This document shows positions 23,145 through 31,627 of a stretch of DNA of 64,000 nt, piece by piece. Under the pieces are notes generated by a model. It made no database searches, was not told the origin of the DNA, and saw only the letters and a program-made list of their open reading frames with translations. Position 1 is the stretch's first letter; each line of letters opens with the position of its first letter. A program made the translations under genes and the position numbers. The stretch covers positions 287,849 to 351,848 of the forward strand of contig MVRE01000006.1 in assembly GCA_002067895.1 (NCBI GenBank). Reading direction: 5' to 3'. Source of the stretch: Methanoregula sp. PtaU1.Bin051. GTDB lineage: Archaea; Halobacteriota; Methanomicrobia; Methanomicrobiales; Methanospirillaceae.

Positions 23145-23615
23145 ATGGCCGGAATAGTTGATGTTGTGGAATTTGACCTTGGCAGCGAACGCTATGCACT
23201 GGACATCCATCTCGTCCGCGAGATTGTCGAGATGATGCCGATAACGCCCATCCCCCGTGCTCCCGCCCACATCACCGGCGTAATCAACCTCCGTGGCGAG
23301 ATCACGAATATCATGAACCTGCATACCATTTTAGGCCTTCGCTCAAAGGAGGCGGAAAAGACCCAGAAGATCATTGTTTTCATGCCCGAGGCCGCCGGGG
23401 GCAACAATGTCGGGGTTATCGTGGACAGCGTCATGAGCGTTACACCGGTCTTAGAAGACCAGGTTGAAAGGAGCAACAGTGCAATTGCCGGCGGAGACTC
23501 CCAGTATATCAAGGGGATCATCAAGATCGATACGGGAGATGGTACCGGCGGAGGAAAGAGGCTTGTTCTCTGGCTTGATCTTGAAAAAGTACTTGCAGAG
23601 GTCACGAAACAATAA
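23145..23615 (+). CDS. cheW: Chemotaxis adaptor CheW
   Basis: Links chemoreceptors to the CheA kinase. The 156-residue protein has the CheW core: VEFDLGSERYALDIHLVREIV, PITPIPRAPAHITGVINLRGEI, a VIVDSVMSVTPV stretch and a C-terminal KGIIKIDTGDG. It precedes cheR by 72 bp on the same strand. No cheA, cheY or receptor gene is in the window, so the rest of the system must be elsewhere, or the pair belongs to a separate signalling module. Confidence 0.93.
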   Translation: MAGIVDVVEFDLGSERYALDIHLVREIVEMMPITPIPRAPAHITGVINLRGEITNIMNLHTILGLRSKEAEKTQKIIVFMPEAAGGNNVGVIVDSVMSVTPVLEDQVERSNSAIAGGDSQYIKGIIKIDTGDGTGGGKRLVLWLDLEKVLAEVTKQ

Positions 23616-23687
23616 TCAATAAATGCTTCCGGCCCTCTGCACTGGCCGTTAGCGATAAGCAGACAGGAACGAAACGGGAGATGTCCA

Positions 23688-24509
23688 ATGCCGGAAACCA
23701 AGGCACCGGATACGAAGGATGACTTCAACTTGCTGAAGCGGTATATCGAACAGACACTGAAGATCCAGTGTTCGAACTACAAGGAAGATTATATCAAGCG
23801 GCGGCTGCTTTCACGGATGCGTTCGACCAACCAGGCGACGTACTCAGATTATCTTTATTACCTGAAAGGGCACCCGGTCGAACTCGATCCGCTCAGAAAC
23901 GCGCTGACGATCAATGTAACCGAATTCTTCCGCGATACCGAGGTCTATAACCTAATCCGTACTGCTCTGCTTCCAGAACTTTTCAGGCAGCGAAAGCGGA
24001 TCCTGATCTGGAGCGCCGGTTGTTCGAGCGGCGAGGAGCCATACTCGCTTGCTATGATCCTTTCGGACATGATGATGACCAACAAGGAGATCTCCGCCCA
24101 GATCGTCGCGACCGATCTTGACGAGGTCATCCTTGCTAAGGCAAAGGCGGGCATCTTCTCAGAAAAAGCGATGCAGAAGCTGAACGAGGCGCAGATCCGG
24201 CGGCATTTCAACAAGATGGCAGACGGCAGCTTCGAGGCAAAACAGCACTTAAAGGATCTGATCCGGTTCCGGCCCCATGACCTTATGAGTGGTGTTCCCC
24301 CGGTACGGCATGTCGATTTGATCACCTGCCGGAACGTGACGATCTACTTTAATGAGAAACAGAAAGACAGTCTTGCACGGATGTTCCATTCTGCACTTGT
24401 ACCCGGCGGTTTCTATGTCATGGGTAAGACAGAGTATCTTGGAAGGGAGGTCGAACCCCTTTTCAGCGCGTACAACAATATCCAGAAGATTTTCATCAAG
24501 AAACAGTAG
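23688..24509 (+). CDS. cheR: Chemoreceptor methyltransferase CheR
   Basis: Methylates glutamates of chemoreceptors with S-adenosylmethionine. The 273-residue protein has the all-alpha N-terminal domain (about 10-75), the SAM-binding IWSAGCSSGEEPYSLAM loop near residue 108, the VATDLDEVILAKAKAGIF segment, and RFRPHDLMS and DLITCRNVTIYFN motifs. No TPR tail is present, so it is a stand-alone CheR. It is co-directional with cheW and probably shares its transcript. Confidence 0.94.
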   Translation: MPETKAPDTKDDFNLLKRYIEQTLKIQCSNYKEDYIKRRLLSRMRSTNQATYSDYLYYLKGHPVELDPLRNALTINVTEFFRDTEVYNLIRTALLPELFRQRKRILIWSAGCSSGEEPYSLAMILSDMMMTNKEISAQIVATDLDEVILAKAKAGIFSEKAMQKLNEAQIRRHFNKMADGSFEAKQHLKDLIRFRPHDLMSGVPPVRHVDLITCRNVTIYFNEKQKDSLARMFHSALVPGGFYVMGKTEYLGREVEPLFSAYNNIQKIFIKKQ

Positions 24510-24514
24510 TTTTT

Positions 24515-24772
24515 TTATTTCAGGACCCTGTCAATCGTATCTTTTTTATCGCTTGTTACACCACTGGTATAAAACCGCTGGAGTTCCTTTCTGGCAGCGT
24601 GTTTCTTGATCTCGTTATAGACAACCCAGAAGTTGACGCCTATGACTACGATCACAAGAAAAAAGCTCACCCATAACATCACTCCCTGTGCAGTCAGGAA
24701 CGCCGCCCAGAGCAGCATGACAAAAGAGATCAGGTAAAAGATGATCCACATGTGAAGCGGCGGGAGTTCCAT
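24515..24772 (-). CDS. Small two-helix membrane protein
   Basis: An 85-residue protein with two hydrophobic helices (about 8-30 and 33-54) followed by a charged, probably cytoplasmic tail (KKHAARKELQRFYTSG...). No family recognised. It converges on cheR, with only 5 bp between stops. The start is ATG 24772; a second methionine at residue 8 is possible. Confidence 0.6.
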   Translation of the reverse strand: MELPPLHMWIIFYLISFVMLLWAAFLTAQGVMLWVSFFLVIVVIGVNFWVVYNEIKKHAARKELQRFYTSGVTSDKKDTIDRVLK

Positions 24773-24925
24773 ATTCCATGCAGTATTACGCAGTATCGTA
24801 AATAAACGATTCTGTGAATGGCGTTTTATGGAGAAAAACGCCCAAATGGCAGGATATTTCCAGGCATTCAGTCCCAGCGGGCCTGATGATCAGGGTTATT
24901 ACAGGAAGGCTTCCAACAATATGCT

Positions 24926-25606
24926 GTGGAACGCGGGGATATCCTTACAATTATTGCCGGCATCATCATCGTCATCGCAATAGCAATTGCCGCCAAATAC
25001 AGTGGTGTCCTGCCGGCAGTCAGGCAGGGATCTTCCTCAGTAACCGAGGTGCCTTCCCTGACGACACAGGTAACAACATCTGCAACGGAGACAACTGTTG
25101 CAGTCGTACAACCGGCAACAACCCTGCCCGCGACAACATCCCCCACTCAGATTCCTGCCCCTGCCGACCCGGTGCCGTACCGGATTTTCTATACGGATAA
25201 GCCGTTCTCCTATCCGGTTTTTAAGCTGCCGGAAAACATGGGCGCTTTTGGTGCAGGCGAGCTTCCATGGAAAAATCCGGACGTTGTGACTTTTGCGTAT
25301 ATAGAGGAACCCCGCGGCGGCTTGTCGCAGGTATTCAACGTCCCATACGGTCTCTGGAGGATGAATATTTCTGTGGAATCAAGGACGAAGCCGCAGTATG
25401 CCCGGTTCGATGTCGTGCTCTGTTATGCAAAGGACGGGCGGATAATCGATGGAATGGAGATCCGTTTCCCAGGCTCTGCATTCCGGAACATTCAGGTCTC
25501 GAATACAGACATGTATCTCATTATCTCTACACAGAATGTAGACCGGTTCCGAATTTCGTTTGAGACTCCGCGGACCTACTACAACGAGGTTGCCGAAAAC
25601 TCATGA
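24926..25606 (+). CDS. Membrane-anchored extracytoplasmic protein, function unknown
   Basis: A 226-residue protein with one N-terminal membrane helix (residues 6-25), then a Thr/Ser/Pro-rich low-complexity stretch (about 36-80) typical of archaeal surface linkers, then a folded C-terminal domain (about 85-222) with many aromatic residues and beta-strand patterns. This suggests a surface domain held away from the membrane. No family recognised. GTG 24926 is the start that fits the membrane helix; an ATG at 24921 is out of frame. Confidence 0.65.
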   Translation: MERGDILTIIAGIIIVIAIAIAAKYSGVLPAVRQGSSSVTEVPSLTTQVTTSATETTVAVVQPATTLPATTSPTQIPAPADPVPYRIFYTDKPFSYPVFKLPENMGAFGAGELPWKNPDVVTFAYIEEPRGGLSQVFNVPYGLWRMNISVESRTKPQYARFDVVLCYAKDGRIIDGMEIRFPGSAFRNIQVSNTDMYLIISTQNVDRFRISFETPRTYYNEVAENS

Positions 25607-25621
25607 TCGGGTTTTTGTGGA

Positions 25622-25810
25622 TCAGATCTTTTCGATCGTGACCCGGACCCTGTCACCGGCCCTTGCAGAGTGGCCTTTCGGGATGTCGATGTTGAACCAG
25701 AGCGCATCAGGGGTATCCTGGGTCGGATCCTGGCTCATTAAGCAGTCCTTGTGCTCGTTAATGTCGGCAACAAAATCGATCGTAGCCTCAAAACTGAGAA
25801 TTTGTTCCAT
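25622..25810 (-). CDS. Small hypothetical protein (62 residues)
   Basis: MEQILSFEATIDFVADINEH... to ...RAGDRVRVTIEKI. Alternating hydrophobic residues suggest a small beta-barrel or beta-sandwich; the ending GDRVRVTIEKI is typical of such folds. No family recognised. It lies 25 bp downstream of the DUF7123-like gene on the same strand. The bases before ATG 25810 are a T-run that could instead end that upstream transcript, so transcription linkage is unclear. Confidence 0.5.
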   Translation of the reverse strand: MEQILSFEATIDFVADINEHKDCLMSQDPTQDTPDALWFNIDIPKGHSARAGDRVRVTIEKI

Positions 25811-25835
25811 AAAAAAAGGTGTTGCGGATTGTTAA

Positions 25836-26087
25836 TTATATCGCACGGGGCGTGACCATCCACGTCGTGCTGTTCGAATAGCTCCACCTGATAATGGTCA
25901 GTTCCTTGCAGATATCCGCAAGGATTGCCATATTTGTCCCTACTTCCTTTGGGGACAACCCGAGGTCCTTTGCAATGTACTTTGATTTGAAGTAGTGCTT
26001 GCCCTTGGTTATCCCTGAGTTGAGGTAGCCGACAATCTTGTGCTGGGTCTCGTTATACGACTCGCGTAATTTCTTGGTCGTTACCAT
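25836..26087 (-). CDS. DUF7123-like winged-helix protein
   Basis: An 83-residue protein from ATG 26087 (MVTTKKLRESYNETQHKIV). The segment KGKHYFKSKYIAKDLGLSPKEVGTNMAIL and the SYSNSTTWMVTP ending are characteristic of small archaeal DNA-binding-like proteins (DUF7123), also common in haloarchaea. A winged-helix role is likely but the target is unknown. Start 26087 is preferred over 26123 because a GAGGAG ribosome-binding site lies five bases before it and a TATA box at 26126-26140 would place transcription start downstream of 26123. Confidence 0.75.
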   Translation of the reverse strand: MVTTKKLRESYNETQHKIVGYLNSGITKGKHYFKSKYIAKDLGLSPKEVGTNMAILADICKELTIIRWSYSNSTTWMVTPRAI

Positions 26088-26125
26088 GCTTCTCCTCAGC
26101 ATTAAGAATTCATATAGATCCACTT

Positions 26126-26140
26126 GTATATATAAATATC
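26126..26140 (-). promoter_or_regulatory. TATA box of the DUF7123-like gene
   Basis: Leftward-strand ATATTTATATATACA, a strong archaeal TATA box about 40-50 bases upstream of ATG 26087. It decides the start codon of the gene it drives. Confidence 0.6.
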
Positions 26141-26314
26141 TGACTCATGTGGCAAAATCTGGCTTTCTTTTTGAGTTTGCACACTAAATTTTTGACCAGA
26201 AAGCATTTATTGGCCACCGGTTCGATTTGTCTTTTAGATCTTATAAATCCTGCGAGATCGGATATTTTTAAACCCAATTCTGGGATTTTGAAAAATGATT
26301 TTTTCGTATTGCCG

Positions 26315-28156
26315 TTATTTTTGTACCTGCGCCTCACCAATCTTCTTGATCAGCGCTTCGAGCACCACAGAGCGCATTCCCTCCACGAACTTGATACTAC
26401 CCACAACAAGGTGGCCGCCGCCGCTGATTCCGCCGCCTGGGATCTCCACGCGGAGCTCCCGGACCATCCGGGGAATGTTCATGAGGACGCCCCGGGACCT
26501 GAGCACTGCAAAGTCCGGGCCGATCCCTATCGTGACCACCGGAGACCCCTCGTTTGACTTGCAGAGGCGGTCGTGAACCTCCCCGCTGGTCTTGCCCGGC
26601 GGGGGGAAAGTAAACTTATGGGCATGGATCTCGACATCGATCAAAAAGACCTTAGCCCCGCTTGGCAGCTCGCGGTATACTACATGGGGCATGCAGGCGC
26701 TCATCTGGTCATCGATCATGGAATTTGCGCCATCCACGAGAAGGGCAACGAGTTTCTTGTGCCGGTCGGTATTACCTGTAATGTTGAGGATATCCTTGAT
26801 GATCTCGCGACCATCATTGAACCGGAGCCAGAACTGCTCATAGTCCAGCGCGAGTGCGATGTCCTTGCAGACTGCTTCGGGATACTGGTCCTTTACCAGT
26901 TCAAGATACCTCTGACGCTCGGGAGCTTCGCTCCGGTCTCCTACGCCGGCGATGGCTGGGATATGCCGGATAGCCGGTTCCACCTTGGGATTGATGAGCC
27001 GGGCGACTTCGGTGCCGAGCATACCCGCCGTGATGCCGAAGTCCCCGCCGACGTGGTACGGGTTGACATGGGCGACCAGGTACTTGTCAATGGTGGCATC
27101 GGGATGGTGGTGGTCAATAACGACGAACGGGATATCATATACGCTGGCAATTTTATAGGACGGTTCGTCTTCTTCGGTCGACCCGTTGTCGGTAAGGAGG
27201 ATGAGGGGCATCTTCTGGCCGAACCGGATGTGGTCCTTTAATGAAAAATCGAGGTCCCGGGTTATATCTTCTATTTCGTAGAAGGGGGCCTTGGAGGGAG
27301 CCCGCTTGAACAGGTAGTTCTCGGCATCGAAGTCCGCACCGCTCTCCCGGATCAGGGCAACAACGGCCTGCTCAATGGCGACTGCCGAGCAGATGCCATC
27401 CGCATCCGCGTGGTGGCGCAGGATGATTGGCTGGGAGACGAAGACGGCCTTGCGGATAATTCGTGCGATCTTTTTCATTTCAGGGCGGAGTCTCTCCATA
27501 GCATCGGATTTGATGAGGAGGGGAATATCTGCAGGTTCGGCGCGGGCATTCAACGCCTCCTCAATCCTGACTTCCACGACAACGGCATCATCACCTGTGA
27601 GTGCTGTAATCATGTCTGCCTCGATCTGGAGCTGGTTGTTCCGAACCATGACCTCTCCGATCACGCGGACGATGTCATTCAGCTCGATCTCGGGATAGGC
27701 GCGGACACCCGCTTCGACAAATGCTGCGACATTCTGGGTCCCGGATTCATCGATAATCGTAAAAATGGTCGGTCCGCTGGTCTGTTTGATTTGCGCGACC
27801 TCCCCTTCGATAGCGACAGTCTTTCCGATCCGCCCGGATAGATCCGATATCCGGACAATTGTTGATTTTCTTTCAATATTCTGCACCTGATAGACCTGGA
27901 TTGTCATCTCCTCGAGATCGATATTTCCATTCGGCCGGATCCCCCGGACCCGGACGAGCACGGGATCCTTTTCCTTATGTTCGGATTTCATGTTGCTCTT
28001 GTGCACGAGGCCTTTGATACGGTCATTGAGCTGGACGAACATGCCGAAGTTGGCAAATCCCTGCACTTTTCCCTGGTAGATCTTCCCTTCGGAAACGTCG
28101 GACAGGTCACAGGTCGCGCCCAGCCGGTATACTGGAATATCATCGTTCTGTTGCAT
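26315..28156 (-). CDS. Archaeal RecJ-like DHH protein with S1 and OB domains
   Basis: A 613-residue predicted phosphoesterase or single-strand nuclease. Domains in order: S1 RNA-binding domain (about 20-85, GKVQGFANFGMFVQL), an OB-fold nucleic-acid domain (about 90-190), a DHH catalytic domain (about 225-450) with RHHADADGICSA and VVIDHHHPDA metal-binding motifs, and a DHHA1 domain ending in GGGISGGGHLVVGSIKF. The architecture resembles archaeal COG1107 proteins, here without the DnaJ-type zinc finger reported for some members. Roles in DNA repair or RNA turnover are plausible. It lies downstream of, and in the same direction as, rnz. Confidence 0.85.
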   Translation of the reverse strand: MQQNDDIPVYRLGATCDLSDVSEGKIYQGKVQGFANFGMFVQLNDRIKGLVHKSNMKSEHKEKDPVLVRVRGIRPNGNIDLEEMTIQVYQVQNIERKSTIVRISDLSGRIGKTVAIEGEVAQIKQTSGPTIFTIIDESGTQNVAAFVEAGVRAYPEIELNDIVRVIGEVMVRNNQLQIEADMITALTGDDAVVVEVRIEEALNARAEPADIPLLIKSDAMERLRPEMKKIARIIRKAVFVSQPIILRHHADADGICSAVAIEQAVVALIRESGADFDAENYLFKRAPSKAPFYEIEDITRDLDFSLKDHIRFGQKMPLILLTDNGSTEEDEPSYKIASVYDIPFVVIDHHHPDATIDKYLVAHVNPYHVGGDFGITAGMLGTEVARLINPKVEPAIRHIPAIAGVGDRSEAPERQRYLELVKDQYPEAVCKDIALALDYEQFWLRFNDGREIIKDILNITGNTDRHKKLVALLVDGANSMIDDQMSACMPHVVYRELPSGAKVFLIDVEIHAHKFTFPPPGKTSGEVHDRLCKSNEGSPVVTIGIGPDFAVLRSRGVLMNIPRMVRELRVEIPGGGISGGGHLVVGSIKFVEGMRSVVLEALIKKIGEAQVQK

Positions 28157-28433
28157 TTCTTCTCACCACACACTGCGTAGCGTGATTATATGCGGGTCAC
28201 TTATCCGTTAGCACCGGTGCAACCGGTGAATCACAAGCAACACTGCGTGCATAGGAATGGGCCGGTAAGATTAACAATATTGTTATCCGGAAATCAGCTG
28301 GCTGTATCCCGGCTGTCCTGCATCAGGCAGCTGTTCCGGATCACCCGTGCACCTGAGGATGTGCAAGTCCTATTTACCCGGATTTTACGATACCGTTGGA
28401 TCATACGGAGCGGATACGTGGCAGCGGCCCTTG
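28157..28433. promoter_or_regulatory. Intergenic region with two palindromes upstream of the RecJ-like gene
   Basis: 277 bp between rnz and the RecJ-like gene. It contains CACCGGT-GCA-ACCGGTG (28212-28228) and a perfect 14-bp palindrome TAACAATATTGTTA (28272-28285). Either could be a regulator site for the leftward RecJ-like gene. No convincing gene is present; an 84-codon rightward frame here lacks any protein-like character. Confidence 0.4.
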
Positions 28434-29372
28434 TCACTGTCTGACCGGGACATTAATCATCGTAAGATCTTCGGGTGCAAGGATTGTCCCGGGAAAATTC
28501 TTCGCTGCATCGGCGATATGGCTCTCGGTACCGGTATAGCGGGAGCTGATATGTACAAGGACAAGCATTCCTGCTGAAGCTGCGGCTGCGGCCTTCCCCG
28601 CCTGTCCGGCCGTTGCATGATAGAACTCGGATGCCTTATTTGCTTCAGTCTCATCGTAGGTCGCATCATGGATCAGTACGTCAGCGTCCTTTGCAATCTC
28701 GGCAAGTCTCTCCGTGATCGGGCGCGTATCGCCGGTATAAACGATCTTGCGCCCCGGTCTTGGAGGCCCCATGACATCCGCAGGTTTCACTTCTGAACCG
28801 TCCCCGTTCTTTCCGACCGTGATTGTCTCTCCTCTCTGGAGCCTGCCGAAAAGCGGGCCTGGCGGTACACCAAGTGCGATTGCCCTCTCCCGATCAAAGC
28901 GCCCCGGACGCCGGTCCTCTTCAAGCACGTAGCCGAGCGCAGGAAGGCCGTGGCTGACCGAGAACGCTGTAACTGTATACCCGTCGAACCGGACCCATGA
29001 TCCATCAGAAAGTTCCTCGGATGTTACCGGGAAATTCAGGTTGAACCTTCCAACGTGCTTTATAGTGCGGACAAAATCATGGACCCATTGCGGCCCATAG
29101 ATTGTCAAAGGCTTAGTGCGGCCGTTGAACGAGAGTGTCTGGATCAGGCCGAAGATCCCGAGGAAGTGGTCTGCATGCCAGTGGGTGACAAAGATGGCAT
29201 CGATGGTAAATCCTGTACGCGCACGCATCATCTGCTGCTGGGCCCCTTCCCCGCAATCAAAGAGGAGAGTGTCAGAACCCCGGCGGATCATGATGCAGGA
29301 AGGATTCCTCTGCGGGGTGGGCAGAGCTCCGGCAGTGCCGAGAAAATGGATGTGAAGGGTTTCGCCGCTCAT
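28434..29372 (-). CDS. rnz: Ribonuclease Z
   Basis: Endonuclease that trims the 3' ends of precursor tRNAs. The 312-residue metallo-beta-lactamase protein has FLGTAGALPTPQRNPSCI at the N-terminus, the zinc site THWHADHFLGIFG, IVYTGDTRP, and the HDATYDE and LVHISSRYT segments. Length and order match the short RNase Z form. The start ATG 29372 directly precedes the family N-terminus. It is in the leftward run nrdG-UPF0200-TIM barrel-rnz. Confidence 0.93.
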   Translation of the reverse strand: MSGETLHIHFLGTAGALPTPQRNPSCIMIRRGSDTLLFDCGEGAQQQMMRARTGFTIDAIFVTHWHADHFLGIFGLIQTLSFNGRTKPLTIYGPQWVHDFVRTIKHVGRFNLNFPVTSEELSDGSWVRFDGYTVTAFSVSHGLPALGYVLEEDRRPGRFDRERAIALGVPPGPLFGRLQRGETITVGKNGDGSEVKPADVMGPPRPGRKIVYTGDTRPITERLAEIAKDADVLIHDATYDETEANKASEFYHATAGQAGKAAAAASAGMLVLVHISSRYTGTESHIADAAKNFPGTILAPEDLTMINVPVRQ

Positions 29373-29420
29373 GGTAAGATCACCGGTATATCCCCAGCAT
29401 GTATCTGTACATGTGACCCC

Positions 29421-30194
29421 TCATTTGAAGTAGTTCCTGTAAACCTGCAGGCTTCTCTTTGCCTCTTCAACCGACCGGCCTTCGATGACAACGATCCCCT
29501 TGTAGTTCCTGGCGATCTCTCTGCCGACCGTTTCCCAGTTTATCGTGCCATCGCCAAGTGCAAGGTGCTCATCGCGCCCGCCATGGTTGTCATGGATATG
29601 GATATGGTCCGCTCTCGATACAAGCGGGAGAAACTCATCAACCTTCCCCACGGTATTGGCATGTCCGAAATCGAATGTCATGCCGATACCTTCAATCCCG
29701 CTGGTCATCCCGATCAGTTCGCCGGCATCCCGGCAGAGGAACTCTTTGACGCTGATCATGTTCTCGACGCAGGCAAGAATCCCGTTTTCGGCAGCAACCT
29801 TCCCGATCTGCCGGAGTGCTGATTTCTGGAGTTCCCATATCTTCTGGGGCACAAGTTTGCCGACCGGTGAGAGGTAACCGGGATGGAAGGTGACCCTGTC
29901 AGTGAGATCAGAAGCCCGCTCGATGCAGATACAGACCTGACGGATCGATTCCCGGTAGATCGGATCGTTCAGGGTGGCGAGGTTAAGGTCGCCGTAAGGG
30001 GCATGAACGGAGATGCCGAGGTTCGTTCCCTGTATAACTTCGGAGATCTTTTCATACGAATCCCTGTCATCGAGCCGGTAGTTCCCGTCCGATACAATCT
30101 CCCATCCGGAATAGCCTGCATCCTCAACTGCGTACACCCATTCGATTGAATCCCAGACCTTTGCCGAGGAGGAGAAATAGGGCCGGATGTTCAT
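29421..30194 (-). CDS. Sugar phosphate isomerase/epimerase-like TIM-barrel protein (AP endonuclease 2 superfamily)
   Basis: A 257-residue xylose isomerase-like TIM barrel. Supporting segments are DAGYSGWEIVSDG, SVHAPYGDLNLATLN, VTFHPGYLSPVG, CVENM, GMTFDFGHANT and HIHDNHGGRDEHLALGDGTINW, which supply metal-binding His, Glu and Asp residues typical of sugar isomerases and endonuclease IV. The substrate is unknown. Its ATG overlaps the upstream kinase stop by four bases, implying translational coupling. Confidence 0.82.
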   Translation of the reverse strand: MNIRPYFSSSAKVWDSIEWVYAVEDAGYSGWEIVSDGNYRLDDRDSYEKISEVIQGTNLGISVHAPYGDLNLATLNDPIYRESIRQVCICIERASDLTDRVTFHPGYLSPVGKLVPQKIWELQKSALRQIGKVAAENGILACVENMISVKEFLCRDAGELIGMTSGIEGIGMTFDFGHANTVGKVDEFLPLVSRADHIHIHDNHGGRDEHLALGDGTINWETVGREIARNYKGIVVIEGRSVEEAKRSLQVYRNYFK

Positions 30195-30739
30195 GCATCC
30201 GCCTCCAGTTTGTGCAGGAGGCTGATAACCGATGCTGTGAATGTGGCGAGATCGCTGTCATTGTTAAGCCGGTGATCTGCCATGGCAAGCGCTGCGCCAA
30301 GCCCCCACCCGAGTTCCCGCTCATCCCGGGCACGAAGCGTAGCAGCAGTCGTAGTATCATCGGACCGGCCACGGTTTGCCAGGCGGCTCAGCCGTTTTTC
30401 GAATGATGTGTCGATTGCGATGAGGGTAAAATCCGGGAAGTGTTTCCTGAAAAGCATAACCTCGGAATCTCCCCGGATGCCGTCGATAAGTACCAACGGG
30501 GCCGTCTGCTGCCGGATTATCGGGATACAGAGCTGGGCTATGGCATCCATGCCGCGTTCGGCCCGGAGCCGGTTGGCTACCCGGCCCATGCTGGTATCTG
30601 TCGGGGGAAGATCCTCTTTTTGCACCATATTCCGGATCACGTCGCCCATGACGACAACAGGCAAGCCCTGCGCTGCTGCAATCTTTGCAAATTCGCCCTT
30701 ACCGCTTGCGGGAAGTCCGACGACTCCGATTACCTTCAT
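30191..30739 (-). CDS. UPF0200-family nucleotide kinase-like protein
   Basis: A 182-residue P-loop protein with GVVGLPASGKGEFAKIA at the N-terminus and VVVMGDVIRNMV, then IDGIRGDSEV and an ALRARDERELGWGLG lid region. It resembles dephospho-CoA and adenylate-type kinases and belongs to the archaeal UPF0200 group, with no assigned substrate that I know of. It overlaps the 3' end of the upstream radical-SAM gene by about 40 bases and the downstream TIM-barrel gene by four bases. Confidence 0.83.
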   Translation of the reverse strand: MKVIGVVGLPASGKGEFAKIAAAQGLPVVVMGDVIRNMVQKEDLPPTDTSMGRVANRLRAERGMDAIAQLCIPIIRQQTAPLVLIDGIRGDSEVMLFRKHFPDFTLIAIDTSFEKRLSRLANRGRSDDTTTAATLRARDERELGWGLGAALAMADHRLNNDSDLATFTASVISLLHKLEADA

Positions 30740-31511
30740 ATTCCAGTTCTCCCAGTGAGCGGGTTCGTATTCTTACCGGCCGCTTAAGCGTGTCCGCAAG
30801 TTCCTTCAGTTCAACGATGGTCAGGGGGGGATGGGTTTCCTTTAGCACACTCTTCTTATTCATATATTGGCCATGAGTTATCTGGATTGCTGCTCCCGAA
30901 AGGTTTCCGATCTTGTGTTCGCCCTGCTGGAGTACAAGAGGAAGATTACCAATCTCATCGGATATGGCCTTTGCATCCTGTTCGTTGCCGGGAAACACCG
31001 TCACAACGACTTCGAGCTCCGGCAGGATCCTGTCAACAAATGCCCTCCGGCATAGGCTGATTGATTTGCGCACGTTCGCTACATAGCTGCTTTTCCGGAC
31101 CGTTGAAAACCCCTCCCATCGGTTGGAGAAGCCTTCCCAGCGGGTCTTGTAATCGATGGCGACCTTGTCAACAAGTCTGTCGCCGATAAGTGTCTTTAAG
31201 GTCTCCGGGTAAAACCCGTTTGTATGGATCCCCACGGCGAGGTTCATTTTCCTGACCCGGCCGGACAGTTCGAGGAGTGCATCTTTCTGGAGTGTCGGTT
31301 CTCCGCCGGAAAAGACGACCCCGGAGATAAATTTCGCCGAGTCCTTAATCAGATCAATTATCTCATCGGTTGTCCGGAAATCCTCGCCTGCCTGTATGGC
31401 TTCATTCTGGCAGTAAGAACACTGGAGGGGGCAGCCGCGCAGAAATACCGTGCAGACTGAACGGCCCCGCCAGTCGACTGTTGAGAGCGGAATAAAACCG
31501 CCGAAGTTCAC
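30699..31511 (-). CDS. Radical-SAM activating enzyme (anaerobic ribonucleotide reductase activase-like, NrdG2 type)
   Basis: A 270-residue radical-SAM enzyme starting with NFGGFIPLSTVDWRGRSVCTV and the cluster motif RGCPLQCSYCQN (C-x3-C-x2-C). VVFSGGEPTLQ and VGIHTNGFYPETL follow as expected. The family installs a glycyl radical in anaerobic ribonucleotide reductase; the reductase is not in the window. The start GTG 31511 is chosen because the longer frame to 31679 runs into the 3' end of thiC and lacks family similarity. A TATA-like AGATATACTA lies about 50 bases upstream. Confidence 0.82.
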   Translation of the reverse strand: MNFGGFIPLSTVDWRGRSVCTVFLRGCPLQCSYCQNEAIQAGEDFRTTDEIIDLIKDSAKFISGVVFSGGEPTLQKDALLELSGRVRKMNLAVGIHTNGFYPETLKTLIGDRLVDKVAIDYKTRWEGFSNRWEGFSTVRKSSYVANVRKSISLCRRAFVDRILPELEVVVTVFPGNEQDAKAISDEIGNLPLVLQQGEHKIGNLSGAAIQITHGQYMNKKSVLKETHPPLTIVELKELADTLKRPVRIRTRSLGELEYEGNRSRRTSRKR

Positions 31512-31591
31512 CCTGATAAAAACCACCGTGGTATAATTTGTTTTGCCTGAAATGTGCTTTAGTATATCTGGGTTGCAGGAGCGAAATATCG

Positions 31592-31613
31592 TTTTTTGTT
31601 TACAAAAAAAAAC
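31592..31613 (-). terminator. Terminator after thiC
   Basis: On the leftward strand a nine-T run begins just after the thiC stop, within an inverted repeat TTTTTTGT-TT-ACAAAAAA (31592-31609). A T-run at this place fits archaeal termination and separates thiC from the radical-SAM gene. Confidence 0.55.
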
Positions 31614-31627
31614 AGGCTGGTTCTTGT

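Noticed and set aside
26110..26340. 76-codon leftward frame between the RecJ-like gene and the DUF7123-like gene
   Set aside because: It begins inside the RecJ-like gene, has no ribosome-binding site and covers an AT-rich promoter.
28190..28444. 84-codon rightward frame in the rnz-RecJ spacer
   Set aside because: No protein-like character, no ribosome-binding site and overlap with the end of rnz.
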